DNA of 15,400 nucleotides from Methylotenera sp. (GTDB taxonomy: Bacteria; Pseudomonadota; Gammaproteobacteria; Burkholderiales; Methylophilaceae). The position numbers were made by a program, and so were the translations under genes. Under the pieces are notes generated by a model. It was not told the origin of the DNA. It saw nothing but the letters and a program-made list of their open reading frames with translations, and made no database searches. Shown here piece after piece: positions 1 to 6,488 of the stretch (position 1 is its first letter; every line of letters begins with the position of its first letter). The stretch lies in the NCBI GenBank assembly GCA_013816325.1, contig JACDEP010000017.1:5806-21205 (forward strand), read 5' to 3'.

Positions 1-330
1 GATGGCAATCGTCACATCTTTTTTATGTTTAAGCAGTGGTAATTCCTGGCGCAGTAAATCGCGGCTCATTTCTTTCTGGCGGCAACCATCTTCCAAATCA
101 AAAATCAGCGTATGGGCATTGGTGTTATGCGCGTGTTTCTTCATGCGTGCCGCTGCCTGAGTCAGGTCTTCATAGATGCCTTGCGCAGGAGAGTATTTGA
201 CCGGTGGATAATAAAGTTGTATGCCGGGCCAACATTCACCCAACATCGTGCTATTGGTATAGCACTTGATCTGGCCATGGTTATTCACCTCACCAATTTT
301 AGGTTCATTGCTCATATTGAAGTCTTTCAC
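1..330 (-). CDS. HpcH/HpaI aldolase / citrate lyase beta (CitE)-like protein, N-terminal part, cut by window edge
   Basis: The frame is open from the left window edge to position 330, giving about 110 residues with no stop inside the window. Residues 'TLIFDLEDG', followed by a charged stretch with a Lys, match the DLEDxxxxxxK strand and loop of the CitE/HpcH TIM-barrel family, whose members cleave or form acyl-CoA esters such as malyl-CoA and citramalyl-CoA. About 65 residues precede that motif, much more than in small CitE proteins, so this looks like a longer subtype. I prefer the GTG at 330-328 as start because AAGGA lies 7 nt upstream; the ATG at 315-313, five codons later, is the alternative. 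It follows the sdhE stop by 15 nt and is probably the last visible gene of the maeB-sdh operon. The substrate cannot be told, and the catalytic Glu/Asp metal ligands lie outside the window. Confidence 0.72.
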   Translation of the reverse strand, partial: MKDFNMSNEPKIGEVNNHGQIKCYTNSTMLGECWPGIQLYYPPVKYSPAQGIYEDLTQAAARMKKHAHNTNAHTLIFDLEDGCRQKEMSRDLLRQELPLLKHKKDVTIAI

Positions 331-345
331 TTTAAAGTCCTTCAG

Positions 346-633
346 CTAATTTAAATTGTTTCTGAGCTTTGCTAACAATCGCTGCATCGCCATAGTTTCG
401 CGGATACCCGCGGAAGCCGCTTCTATCCTATTAGTGACTACATCTAGGAAAGCGTTGTCCGGGGAATCCAGCAGGCTGTCGAACGCGGCTAATTCGTCCG
501 CATCCAATGTCGCCAAATGATATTCTGCAAAACGCTGCAATACGATATCCAGCTCCAGTAAGCCCCGACGGCAGCGCCAGCTTAGGCGCCGTATTTCCAG
601 CTCTGTCATGGTGTGTGAAGTTTGCTTGCTCAT
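346..633 (-). CDS. sdhE: SdhE, FAD assembly factor for succinate dehydrogenase
   Basis: A 95-residue protein of the SdhE/YgfY (Sdh5) family, which helps attach FAD covalently to the SDH flavoprotein in the cytoplasm. The family hallmark RGxxE is visible as RGLLE at residues 23-27, after a basic helix (RRLSWRCRR). Length is normal for the family. It starts 10 nt after the sdhB stop and sits downstream of sdhB, the usual place for this gene in betaproteobacteria. The purine-rich stretch GGCAGGAT lies almost directly against the ATG, which is tighter than usual; an internal ATG at residue 9 (MTELEIRRL) would begin exactly at the conserved domain, so the start is less certain than the gene. Its presence next to sdhA supports SDH here being functional and flavinylated. 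Confidence 0.93.
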   Translation of the reverse strand: MSKQTSHTMTELEIRRLSWRCRRGLLELDIVLQRFAEYHLATLDADELAAFDSLLDSPDNAFLDVVTNRIEAASAGIRETMAMQRLLAKLRNNLN

Positions 634-643
634 ATCCTGCCGC

Positions 644-1402
644 TTATAAACGCTTGATACCGAACAGTTTTCTAGCGGGACTAGCCGCCTTGGTATGTGC
701 AGCCTCTTTAATCTTCAGGTCTTTGATCTTGGCAATCGCTAATGATGGATTGAGCTTTTTAGGACATACATCCACACAGTTCATGATGTTATGGCAACGG
801 TATAAACGGTCCGGCGCTTCCAGATTTTCTAGTCGTTCTTCAAGCGCCTGGTCGCGGCTATCCGACATAAAGCGGTAAGCTTGCATCAAGCCTGCCGGGC
901 CAACAAAGGTTTCTGGGTTCCACCAGAAACTCGGGCAGGATGTCGTACAGGCTCCGCACAAGATACATTCGTATAAGCCATCCAGCTTAGCGCGCTCTTC
1001 CGGTGATTGCAGGCGCTCGGTTTCTGGCGGCGCATCGTTATTGATGAGATACGGCTTAACAGAATTGTAATGTTCAAAGAATTGCGTCATGTCGACCACC
1101 AAATCACGAATTACCGGCAACCCGGGCATGGGGCGCAGTACCACAGGCTCTTCCAAATCAGATAATTTGGTCACGCATGCCAAACCATTCTTGCCATTGA
1201 TATTCATGCTGTCTGAACCACATACACCTTCGCGACAGGACTTACGGAGGCTCAAGGTGTCATCAAAATCTTTGATGCGCAACAAAGCATCCAGCAACAT
1301 CTGGTCGCTATCCTCAAGCTCGATGTCGTAATCCTGCATGTACGGTTTTTTATCGATATCAGGATTGAAGCGATATATCGAAAATTTCATTTTTTTAGCC
1401 AT
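644..1402 (-). CDS. sdhB: Succinate dehydrogenase iron-sulfur subunit SdhB
   Basis: A 252-residue iron-sulfur subunit that passes electrons from the SdhA flavin to ubiquinone in the membrane anchor. All three cluster motifs are intact: the [2Fe-2S] ligands C56, C61, D64 and C76 (SCREGVCGSD, then GLAC); the [4Fe-4S] set C146, C149, C152 and C156 (CILCGACTTSCP); and the [3Fe-4S] set C203, C209 and C213 (CHNIMNCVDVCPK). The Asp at position 64 as a fourth [2Fe-2S] ligand is typical of bacterial SdhB. The ATG at 1402 has AAAAGG upstream at normal spacing and follows the sdhA stop by 21 nt. Length matches the family, and no key residue is missing. The C-terminal tail is Lys/Ala-rich and ends in KRL. 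Confidence 0.98.
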   Translation of the reverse strand: MAKKMKFSIYRFNPDIDKKPYMQDYDIELEDSDQMLLDALLRIKDFDDTLSLRKSCREGVCGSDSMNINGKNGLACVTKLSDLEEPVVLRPMPGLPVIRDLVVDMTQFFEHYNSVKPYLINNDAPPETERLQSPEERAKLDGLYECILCGACTTSCPSFWWNPETFVGPAGLMQAYRFMSDSRDQALEERLENLEAPDRLYRCHNIMNCVDVCPKKLNPSLAIAKIKDLKIKEAAHTKAASPARKLFGIKRL

Positions 1403-1423
1403 ATCAATAACCTTTTAATACCT

Positions 1424-3187
1424 TTAATAAATACGCGCTTTAGGTTCAAAAGAGTCCACGGTCTGTGGTTTCAATCGCACACCTTTATATTCCAAGCGGT
1501 GGTTTTCCCGATAATAAAGTGAATGTTTCAGCCAATTCACATCGTCGCGCTCACTGAAATCCTCGCGGGCATGTGCGCCCCGACTTTCAGTCCGAGCTTC
1601 TGCCGCATGCATGGTTGCAAGCGCCACTTCAACCAGGTTATCCAGTTCCAGCGCATCAACACGCGCCGTATTGAACACCTGGCTCTTGTCTTTAATAATG
1701 GTGTTTTTAGCGCGCTCAGCCACTTGGTCGATTTCTACCACGCCCTCTTTTAACAATTCCGGAAAACGAAATACGCCGCAATGCGTTTGCATGGTTTTGC
1801 GCAATGCTGCGCCTACATCTTTGACGGTTTCGCCCTGCGTTTGGGTATCGATGCGATTCAAACGTGCCAAAGTTACATCAGCTGCGTCTGCTGGCAATGG
1901 TTTTTGTGCGCTATCTTTACGCACTTCTTCTACCATTTTGTCACCTGCAGCTCGGCCAAACACAACCAGGTCGAGCAATGAGTTTGAACCCAAACGGTTA
2001 GCCCCGTGGACTGAAACACAGGCGCATTCGCCCACGGCGTATAAACCATTCACCACTTTTTGGCCGCTGTTGTTATCCGGCACAACAACCTGGCCTTGCA
2101 GATTGGTCGGGATTCCGCCCATCATGTAATGCGCCGTCGGCACGATAGGAATGGGGTCTTTCACCGGGTCTACATTGGCAAAGGTTTTAGCGATTTCGCG
2201 AATGCCTGGCAATTTACTATTAATGAGCGCTTCGCCAAGGTGATCTAATTTAAGATAAACAGCGTCCTTATTCTTGCCGACACCACGACCGGCTTTTATT
2301 TCGGTAGCAATGGAACGTGATATCACGTCGCGACTCGCCAAGTCTTTGGCATGCGGTGCATAGCGCTCCATGAAGCGCTCGCCTTCAGAATTCACCAGAT
2401 AACCACCTTCACCACGTACGCCTTCGGTAATGAGTACACCCGCGTTCAATACACCAGTGGGGTGGAACTGCCAGAACTCCATATCCTGCAGTGGAATACC
2501 AGCACGTGCTGCCATACCCAAACCATCACCGGTGTTGATGAAAGCATTGGTACTGGCCTGGAATATTCGACCAGCGCCACCGGTAGCCAGCATGGTCGCT
2601 TTAGCGCGTATACAGTGAATTTCCCCGGTTTCAATTTCTAGCGCAATCACGCCTAAAACGTCGCCGTATTTGTCTTTGAGCAAATCCAATGCAAGCCATT
2701 CAACAAAGAACTGTGTATTGGATTGCACGTTGCGTTGATACAGCGTATGCAGCATGGCATGGCCGGTTCTATCTGCCACTGCGCATGTCCGCGATATTGC
2801 GCTTTCGCCAAAATTCTGTGTCATGCCGCCAAATGGCCGTTGGAATATCTTTCCGCTATCCAGGCGGTCAAACGGCATGCCAAAATGCTCTAGTTCATAA
2901 ATCGCTGCTGCTGCGTTTTTGCACATGAACTCAATTGCGTCCTGGTCACCCAGATAATCGGAACCTTTGATGGTGTCGTACATATGCCAGATCCATTTGT
3001 CATCCGCTACATTGCCTAATGCCGCCGCAATGCCGCCCTGCGCTGCCACTGTATGTGAACGCGTTGGGAACACTTTGGACAGAACGGCAACCTTCAGACC
3101 CGACTGGGCAAGCTGCAAGGAAGCACGTAAGCCCGCGCCGCCGCCGCCTATCACTAAAGCATCAAATTTTAACGTTGCCAATGCCAT
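1424..3187 (-). CDS. sdhA: Succinate dehydrogenase flavoprotein subunit SdhA
   Basis: A 587-residue flavoprotein that oxidises succinate to fumarate on the cytoplasmic face of the membrane. The N-terminal dinucleotide fold GGGGAGLRA (14-22) is followed by SHTVAAQGG, where H45 is the expected site of covalent FAD attachment. Further family landmarks are GMTQNFGES, the active-site HPTG segment near residue 240, the SRDVISRS catalytic Arg region, TAHYMMGGI, and the GANRLGSNSLLDLVVFGR FAD-binding stretch. The C-terminal helical domain with REDF and the YRENHRLEYKGVRLKP tail is complete. The ATG at 3187 lies 40 nt after sdhD; only a weak AGGG is visible upstream at long spacing, so translation may partly depend on upstream ribosomes. 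Order sdhC-sdhD-sdhA-sdhB is the standard proteobacterial one. Confidence 0.98.
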   Translation of the reverse strand: MALATLKFDALVIGGGGAGLRASLQLAQSGLKVAVLSKVFPTRSHTVAAQGGIAAALGNVADDKWIWHMYDTIKGSDYLGDQDAIEFMCKNAAAAIYELEHFGMPFDRLDSGKIFQRPFGGMTQNFGESAISRTCAVADRTGHAMLHTLYQRNVQSNTQFFVEWLALDLLKDKYGDVLGVIALEIETGEIHCIRAKATMLATGGAGRIFQASTNAFINTGDGLGMAARAGIPLQDMEFWQFHPTGVLNAGVLITEGVRGEGGYLVNSEGERFMERYAPHAKDLASRDVISRSIATEIKAGRGVGKNKDAVYLKLDHLGEALINSKLPGIREIAKTFANVDPVKDPIPIVPTAHYMMGGIPTNLQGQVVVPDNNSGQKVVNGLYAVGECACVSVHGANRLGSNSLLDLVVFGRAAGDKMVEEVRKDSAQKPLPADAADVTLARLNRIDTQTQGETVKDVGAALRKTMQTHCGVFRFPELLKEGVVEIDQVAERAKNTIIKDKSQVFNTARVDALELDNLVEVALATMHAAEARTESRGAHAREDFSERDDVNWLKHSLYYRENHRLEYKGVRLKPQTVDSFEPKARIY

Positions 3188-3227
3188 GTTTAATTAAACC
3201 CTAAATAAATCTTCAAATTTCGATGTC

Positions 3228-3575
3228 TTATAAGCTGTACAAAAGCCAGACTGCCCAAGCCAGATATAACCAAAGTACAATTGCGACTAGCTTTGTTAAT
3301 ACTGTCCGTACTCTTACATTGGGTACATAATCTTTCAACACATCACGCACGCCTAGCCAAGCGTGTTCGGATAGACTAATCCACATCAGCAATGTCGCTA
3401 TGCGTAGCCAGCATGGGTCAAAAAAAGCATGCCAAGCTTCAAAACTATTCGGTTGCAGTACTAAAAGCCTGACAAAGAATCCAATGCTATAAATTGCTAT
3501 TACCAAGCCCGTTAAACGCTGTAGCAGCCAAGCACGCAAACCCGGATATCGCTTGGTTAAAATTTCCAAAATCAT
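3228..3575 (-). CDS. sdhD: Succinate dehydrogenase membrane anchor subunit SdhD
   Basis: A small membrane anchor that, with SdhC, holds haem b and the ubiquinone site. Starting at the ATG at 3575 gives 115 residues, the same length as Escherichia coli SdhD, and puts H71 (SEHAWLG) and D82-Y83 (LKDYV) at the same numbers as the E. coli haem ligand and quinone-site residues. I take this as strong support for the start. A longer reading from a TTG at 3608 would add 11 residues and overlap sdhC by 26 nt; it is not needed. Three hydrophobic segments are visible at roughly residues 21-40, 56-76 and 92-114, and the first follows the conserved RAWLLQRLTG. The ATG lies 7 nt after the sdhC stop, consistent with coupled translation. 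Confidence 0.93.
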   Translation of the reverse strand: MILEILTKRYPGLRAWLLQRLTGLVIAIYSIGFFVRLLVLQPNSFEAWHAFFDPCWLRIATLLMWISLSEHAWLGVRDVLKDYVPNVRVRTVLTKLVAIVLWLYLAWAVWLLYSL

Positions 3576-3582
3576 AAAACGA

Positions 3583-4011
3583 TTACCAAGCCCATAATTT
3601 AACTGCAAGTGCTAATGTTGCCAGCACGCCCAACCCCAATACTGCTTTGCTGGTAAAGCGCGCTTTCATTAGCGAGGTCATCCAATGCACATCCATTGCC
3701 AGATGGCGAATACCTGCAAAGAAGTGATGAAAAAAAGCCCATGCCAACCCAAGAAGCATGAGCTTTATAAAAGGGGAATTCATTAAACTTTGTGCCATTT
3801 GATAATGTTCAGCAGAACTCAGAGATAACTGCAGCATGATGAGCAGCAATGGCAATATCAAGAACAGCAGACAACCTGTTGCGCGGTGTAATATTGAAAC
3901 CAAGGCATTAATCGGCATCCTGATGGTAAACAGATTAAGGTTTTTCGGCCGATTTTGCCGATTTTTATTCGGCTGGATTTTATTGTTTTGCATGATCTTA
4001 TTGTTTAACAT
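3583..4011 (-). CDS. sdhC: Succinate dehydrogenase cytochrome b556 subunit SdhC
   Basis: A 142-residue cytochrome b subunit of the SDH membrane anchor. The conserved N-terminal signature RPKNLNLFTIRMPINALVS (21-39) runs into SILHRATG, where S39 and R43 correspond to the ubiquinone-site Ser and Arg of E. coli SdhC. FHHFFAGIRHLAMD contains H96, the expected axial haem ligand. Three hydrophobic helices are seen at about 44-65, 82-103 and 122-141. The ATG at 4011 lies inside the last codons of the malic enzyme gene (14-nt overlap), which suggests translational coupling; an in-frame ATG at 3993 (six codons later) is an alternative start. The Asn/Lys-rich first 20 residues are a poorly conserved extension, so a downstream start is quite possible. 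Confidence 0.95.
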   Translation of the reverse strand: MLNNKIMQNNKIQPNKNRQNRPKNLNLFTIRMPINALVSILHRATGCLLFLILPLLLIMLQLSLSSAEHYQMAQSLMNSPFIKLMLLGLAWAFFHHFFAGIRHLAMDVHWMTSLMKARFTSKAVLGLGVLATLALAVKLWAW

Positions 4012-5212
4012 TACCCGGTTGTAGTCTTGCTGCTTCAGCTACGGCGCCGGATATTTTTTCCATGAGACGTGCATCGAACGGTTTAGGAATGATGTAATCC
4101 TTGCCAAAACTCAAGCTCGTCAAGTTGTAAGCTTTTAGCACTGCTTCAGGCACTGGTTCGCGCGTTAGCGCGGCCAAAGCCTGGGCAGCAGCAATCTGCA
4201 TTTCATCGGTAATCTGTTTGGCTTTGGCATCTAAAGCGCCACGGAACAAATACGGGAAGCACAGAGCATTGTTTACCTGATTAGGGAAGTCTGAACGGCC
4301 AGTGGCCATCACTAAGTCATCACGCACGGCATGCGCTGCACTTGGCAATATCTCTGGGTCCGGATTTGCTAATGCAAATACGATAGGTTTACCAGCCATC
4401 ACTTTCAATAGGTCTGGAGCAAAGGCATTGGCTGCGGATACGCCTACGAAGACATCAGCGCCCGGCATTACGTCTGCTAAAGTTTTATTAGCTGATGGCG
4501 CGACTGCTAAATGCCGACTGTTATCATGCAAGTCACTGCGATCAGTATCTAGAACGCCGGAGCGATCTACCATCGTGATGTTCGTTGCCCCCATGAGTTT
4601 AAGCAGCCTTGCGCATGAGCAGCCTGCTGCGCCTGCACCAAGGAATACGATTTTTACTTTACTAAGCTCTTTACCTTGAATCGACAAAGCATTGGTCAAT
4701 GCAGCAGCCACAATCACCGCCGTTCCATGCTGGTCATCATGGAAAACCGGGATATCCAAGCGGGCGCGCAGTTCTTTTTCAATGCGGAAACAATGCGGCG
4801 CAGCGATATCTTCTAAGTTAATACCGCCAAAAGTTGGCGCGATATTCACTACTGTTTCAATAAACGCCTCAATACTAGGTGCATTCACCTCAATATCAAA
4901 TACGTCGATTCCGGCGAAGTGCTTGAACAAAACCGCTTTGCCCTCCATCACTGGTTTACTCGCAAGCGCACCCATGTCACCTAAACCCAATACCGCAGTG
5001 CCATCGGTAATCACCGCAACTAGGTTGCCCTTGTTGGTATATTTGTAAGCATTTGCAGGGTCGCGATTGATCTCGCGCACCGGCACTGCAACACCTGGTG
5101 TATAGGCCAAGGACAAGTCATCCTGGGTAGCGCATGGCTTGGATGATTCCACACTCAATTTTCCCGGTTTGGGAAATTGGTGGTAATCCAGTGCGGCTTG
5201 TTTTAAGTCCAT
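3998..5212 (-). CDS. Malic enzyme, short form without phosphotransacetylase domain
   Basis: A 404-residue malic enzyme that decarboxylates malate to pyruvate with NAD(P)+. Visible landmarks are AYTPG with the catalytic Tyr at 37, ITDGTAVLGLGDMG (68-81), GKAVLFK with the catalytic Lys at 92, LEDI (metal ligands E134 and D135), FHDDQHGTA (D159/D160), and the dinucleotide fold GAGAAG (192-197). It ends shortly after the catalytic domain, so it lacks the phosphotransacetylase-like domain that makes E. coli MaeB about 760 residues. This is a normal short form and not a truncation, because the C-terminal stretch FGKDYIIPKPFD is present. The ATG has GAAGGTG at good spacing. It heads the sdh operon, suggesting succinate carbon is drained as malate to pyruvate. 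Cofactor choice (NAD or NADP) cannot be settled by eye. Confidence 0.95.
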   Translation of the reverse strand: MDLKQAALDYHQFPKPGKLSVESSKPCATQDDLSLAYTPGVAVPVREINRDPANAYKYTNKGNLVAVITDGTAVLGLGDMGALASKPVMEGKAVLFKHFAGIDVFDIEVNAPSIEAFIETVVNIAPTFGGINLEDIAAPHCFRIEKELRARLDIPVFHDDQHGTAVIVAAALTNALSIQGKELSKVKIVFLGAGAAGCSCARLLKLMGATNITMVDRSGVLDTDRSDLHDNSRHLAVAPSANKTLADVMPGADVFVGVSAANAFAPDLLKVMAGKPIVFALANPDPEILPSAAHAVRDDLVMATGRSDFPNQVNNALCFPYLFRGALDAKAKQITDEMQIAAAQALAALTREPVPEAVLKAYNLTSLSFGKDYIIPKPFDARLMEKISGAVAEAARLQPGNVKQ

Positions 5213-5253
5213 GTTAAATTCACCTTCGCCCTTGCGATATGTCTGTATTTGGA

Positions 5254-5282
5254 ATTTTATTTAGTGTTTATGGGCTTTTCAA
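5254..5282 (-). promoter_or_regulatory. Candidate sigma-70 promoter for the malic enzyme-sdh operon
   Basis: Read on the minus strand, TTGAAA (5282-5277) and TAAAAT (5259-5254) are separated by exactly 17 nt, each one or two bases from consensus. This would start transcription near 5247 and leave a leader of about 35 nt carrying the GAAGGTG ribosome site of the malic enzyme gene. Just upstream of the -35 box lies GACTA-GCG-TAGAC (5301-5313), an imperfect dyad that contains the same TAGAC/GTCTA half-site seen at the divergent promoter of the other operon. The promoter is a pattern match only. Confidence 0.55.
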
Positions 5283-5370
5283 AATCCATAATGCGCGAAA
5301 GACTAGCGTAGACAGTACAATAAGTACGGCAAGCGCAGGCTGACAAAGCCAGTATTGATTTCAAAAGCAC

Positions 5371-6108
5371 TCACTCGAGCTCGTTCATGTAATGATGATT
5401 ATCCGTGACGCACAGGCCTAATCTCCACTCCATCGGCTTATCGCCATAGGTGAATGACACACGCTCTATGCTTAACAGCGGCTCATTAAGCGGCAATCCT
5501 AAAGCCTTTGCCACTTCACCTTTGGCACCAACAGCCGTTAATCGCTCTTCCGCACGTATCATACGTACACCAAATTGCGACTCGTACATGCTATACATTG
5601 ATCCATTCGCCTCTTCCACACGAGCGCCGTTTAAACCTTTAAATGGGTTCGCTGGCACAATAATATGGTCGTAAATGAGCGGCCTGCCTGAGAATGAAAG
5701 TAAGCGTTTGACTTCAATAGTCGACGCTCCTGCCTTCAAATCCAGTATCTGTGCCATGCGAGCATCAGCTTTGCTTTTTGTGCATGAAATTAACTCATTA
5801 TTAAGTACTTCTTTTTGGCCATCTGCAGAAGTCAAACGAAGGAAACGCAATTTTGCGTCTTCTGCATTATGGGTGGCCACAAATGTGCCCTTGCCTTGAC
5901 GGCGAATCAAGATGTTCTCCGATGCCAATGCATCAATGGCCTTACGTACCGTACCCTGGCTTACCTTATAACGGCTCGCCAGCTCGATCTCGCTGGGGAT
6001 CATATCGCCTGGACGCCATTCGCCACCAATCAGGCTTTGCGTGAGCAACACCTTGATCTGGTCATAAAGTGGCTTATAACTGGGCGAACTGTAACCTTTA
6101 TCTATCAT
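5371..6108 (-). CDS. GntR-family transcriptional regulator, HutC subfamily (wHTH + UTRA)
   Basis: A 245-residue regulator. Residues about 12-77 form a GntR winged helix-turn-helix: YDQIKVLL, WRPGDMIPSEIELASRYKVS, QGTVRKAID and the wing RRQGKGTFV are textbook family motifs. Residues from about 95 to 240 match a UTRA ligand-binding domain (VKRLLSFSGRPLIYDHIIVP, and ERVSFTYGDKPMEWR near the end), which defines the HutC subfamily. The start has GAGGA 7 nt upstream. It lies between the malic enzyme-sdh operon and the divergent lyase-hydratase-prp operon, so it is the obvious candidate regulator of both; the likely inducer would be a carboxylic acid or CoA-pathway intermediate, but nothing in the sequence names it. 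It has its own 158-nt downstream gap before the malic enzyme gene. Confidence 0.93.
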   Translation of the reverse strand: MIDKGYSSPSYKPLYDQIKVLLTQSLIGGEWRPGDMIPSEIELASRYKVSQGTVRKAIDALASENILIRRQGKGTFVATHNAEDAKLRFLRLTSADGQKEVLNNELISCTKSKADARMAQILDLKAGASTIEVKRLLSFSGRPLIYDHIIVPANPFKGLNGARVEEANGSMYSMYESQFGVRMIRAEERLTAVGAKGEVAKALGLPLNEPLLSIERVSFTYGDKPMEWRLGLCVTDNHHYMNELE

Positions 6109-6206
6109 ATTTAATCCTCGCTATCTTGACGGCTATTTTGGTCGGCACATCCTAGCTAATCTACAAGCATTCCCAACGCTCTTTGGGCTAATTTCTAAGC
6201 TTAATT

Positions 6207-6234
6207 AATGTAGGGTATATTTATATCATGCCAA
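6207..6234 (-). promoter_or_regulatory. Weak candidate promoter for the gntR gene
   Basis: On the minus strand TTGGCA (6234-6229) and TACATT (6212-6207) are 16 nt apart and face the gntR start, leaving a leader of roughly 90 nt. The -10 box is a four-of-six match in an AT-rich region where such matches are common, so this is only a suggestion. A second weak pair (TTGGGA, TAGGAT) lies closer to the gene. Confidence 0.22.
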
Positions 6235-6254
6235 TTTTAAATAGTCTAGTGTTT

Positions 6255-6281
6255 TATATCTTATATAAGACATAAGATATA
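6255..6281. promoter_or_regulatory. Perfect inverted repeat upstream of the -35 box, candidate operator
   Basis: TATATCTTAT (6255-6264) is repeated exactly in reverse complement at 6272-6281 with a 7-nt spacer; it ends 3 bp before the TTGACA box. The inner CTTATATAAG is itself a perfect palindrome. A 10-bp perfect dyad placed against a strong promoter fits a dimeric regulator site, with the neighbouring GntR protein the first candidate. The region is AT-rich, which raises the chance of fortuitous dyads. Confidence 0.45.
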
Positions 6282-6283
6282 TG

Positions 6284-6313
6284 TTGACAGTATTTAATTT
6301 AGGTCTATATAAT
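6284..6313 (+). promoter_or_regulatory. Consensus sigma-70 promoter of the lyase-hydratase-prp operon
   Basis: TTGACA (6284-6289) and TATAAT (6308-6313) are both perfect consensus hexamers, 18 nt apart, facing the gene at 6489. The predicted start near 6320 leaves a long leader of about 168 nt. The -10 hexamer is exactly framed by GTCTA (6303-6307) and TAGAC (6314-6318), so a protein bound at that dyad would block open-complex formation. A promoter this strong makes sense only if repressed, which fits the adjacent GntR gene. Confidence 0.68.
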
Positions 6314-6318
6314 TAGAC
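6303..6318. promoter_or_regulatory. Inverted repeat centred on the -10 box, candidate GntR/HutC operator
   Basis: GTCTA and TAGAC flank TATAAT with no extra base. With the preceding G the left half reads GGTCTA, which is the half-site of the known HutC-subfamily operators of the DasR type (core GGTCTAGACC), although there the two halves abut, while here they are 6 bp apart. Related GTCTA motifs occur at 6244-6248 and, reversed, at 5309-5313 before the malic enzyme promoter. Binding by the adjacent regulator is inferred. Confidence 0.42.
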
Positions 6319-6333
6319 TGTAAATCAATAACC

Positions 6334-6380
6334 ATATAACTCTTATATTAAATAACTTATAGAGATTAACTGAGTTATAT
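6334..6380. repeat. 9-bp perfect inverted repeat in the operon leader
   Basis: ATATAACTC (6334-6342) and GAGTTATAT (6372-6380) are perfect reverse complements around a 29-nt AT-rich loop. If transcription starts near 6320 the RNA could fold into a stem-loop at its 5' end; alternatively this is another DNA dyad. No T-run follows, so it is not an obvious terminator, and no known riboswitch fold was recognised. Confidence 0.35.
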
Positions 6381-6414
6381 ATTGAGTACAAGTTGTGCAT
6401 AAGTTTGTTATGTA

Positions 6415-6444
6415 TTGATAAAAGCGAAACAATGCTGATATACA
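6415..6444 (+). promoter_or_regulatory. Second candidate promoter closer to the CitE-like gene
   Basis: TTGATA (6415-6420) and TATACA (6439-6444) are 18 nt apart and would give a leader of about 38 nt with the AAGGTG ribosome site. The match is good but the stretch is AT-rich, so it could be chance or a weaker, regulator-independent start. Confidence 0.35.
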
Positions 6445-6488
6445 CTCACAACTCGCTTAATAATTCGCTTAAATAATAAGGTGCTTGC

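Larger units (their letters stand above)
6109..6488. other. Divergent AT-rich control region between gntR and the lyase-hydratase-prp operon
   Basis: This 380-nt stretch holds no credible gene. It is clearly more AT-rich than its surroundings from about 6181 to 6480. It contains, left to right: a weak gntR promoter; a GTCTA-containing site at 6243-6250; a perfect 10-bp inverted repeat at 6255-6281; a consensus promoter at 6284-6313 whose -10 box lies in the centre of a second inverted repeat (6303-6318); a 9-bp inverted repeat with a 29-nt loop (6334-6380); a second candidate promoter (6415-6444); two direct copies of TCGCTTAA 12 nt apart (6453-6460 and 6465-6472); and AAGGTG at 6478-6483 as the ribosome site for the gene at 6489. 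Confidence 0.8.

Noticed and set aside
112..354. 80-codon open frame on the plus strand at the left edge
   Set aside because: It opposes the CitE-like reading frame, which shows a real family motif (DLEDG) and a ribosome site; the plus-strand translation shows none.
1611..2129. 172-codon open frame on the plus strand
   Set aside because: Antisense shadow of sdhA with no recognisable motif.
3576..3608. TTG start extending sdhD by 11 residues
   Set aside because: It would overlap sdhC by 26 nt; the ATG at 3575 gives 115 residues with H71 and Y83 matching E. coli numbering.
3998..5212. Malic enzyme as a truncated MaeB
   Set aside because: The catalytic domain is complete to its usual C-terminal motif, and single-domain forms are a normal branch of the family.
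6343..6371. Riboswitch in the operon leader
   Set aside because: Only one simple stem is visible and no known conserved core was recognised; kept as a plain inverted repeat.
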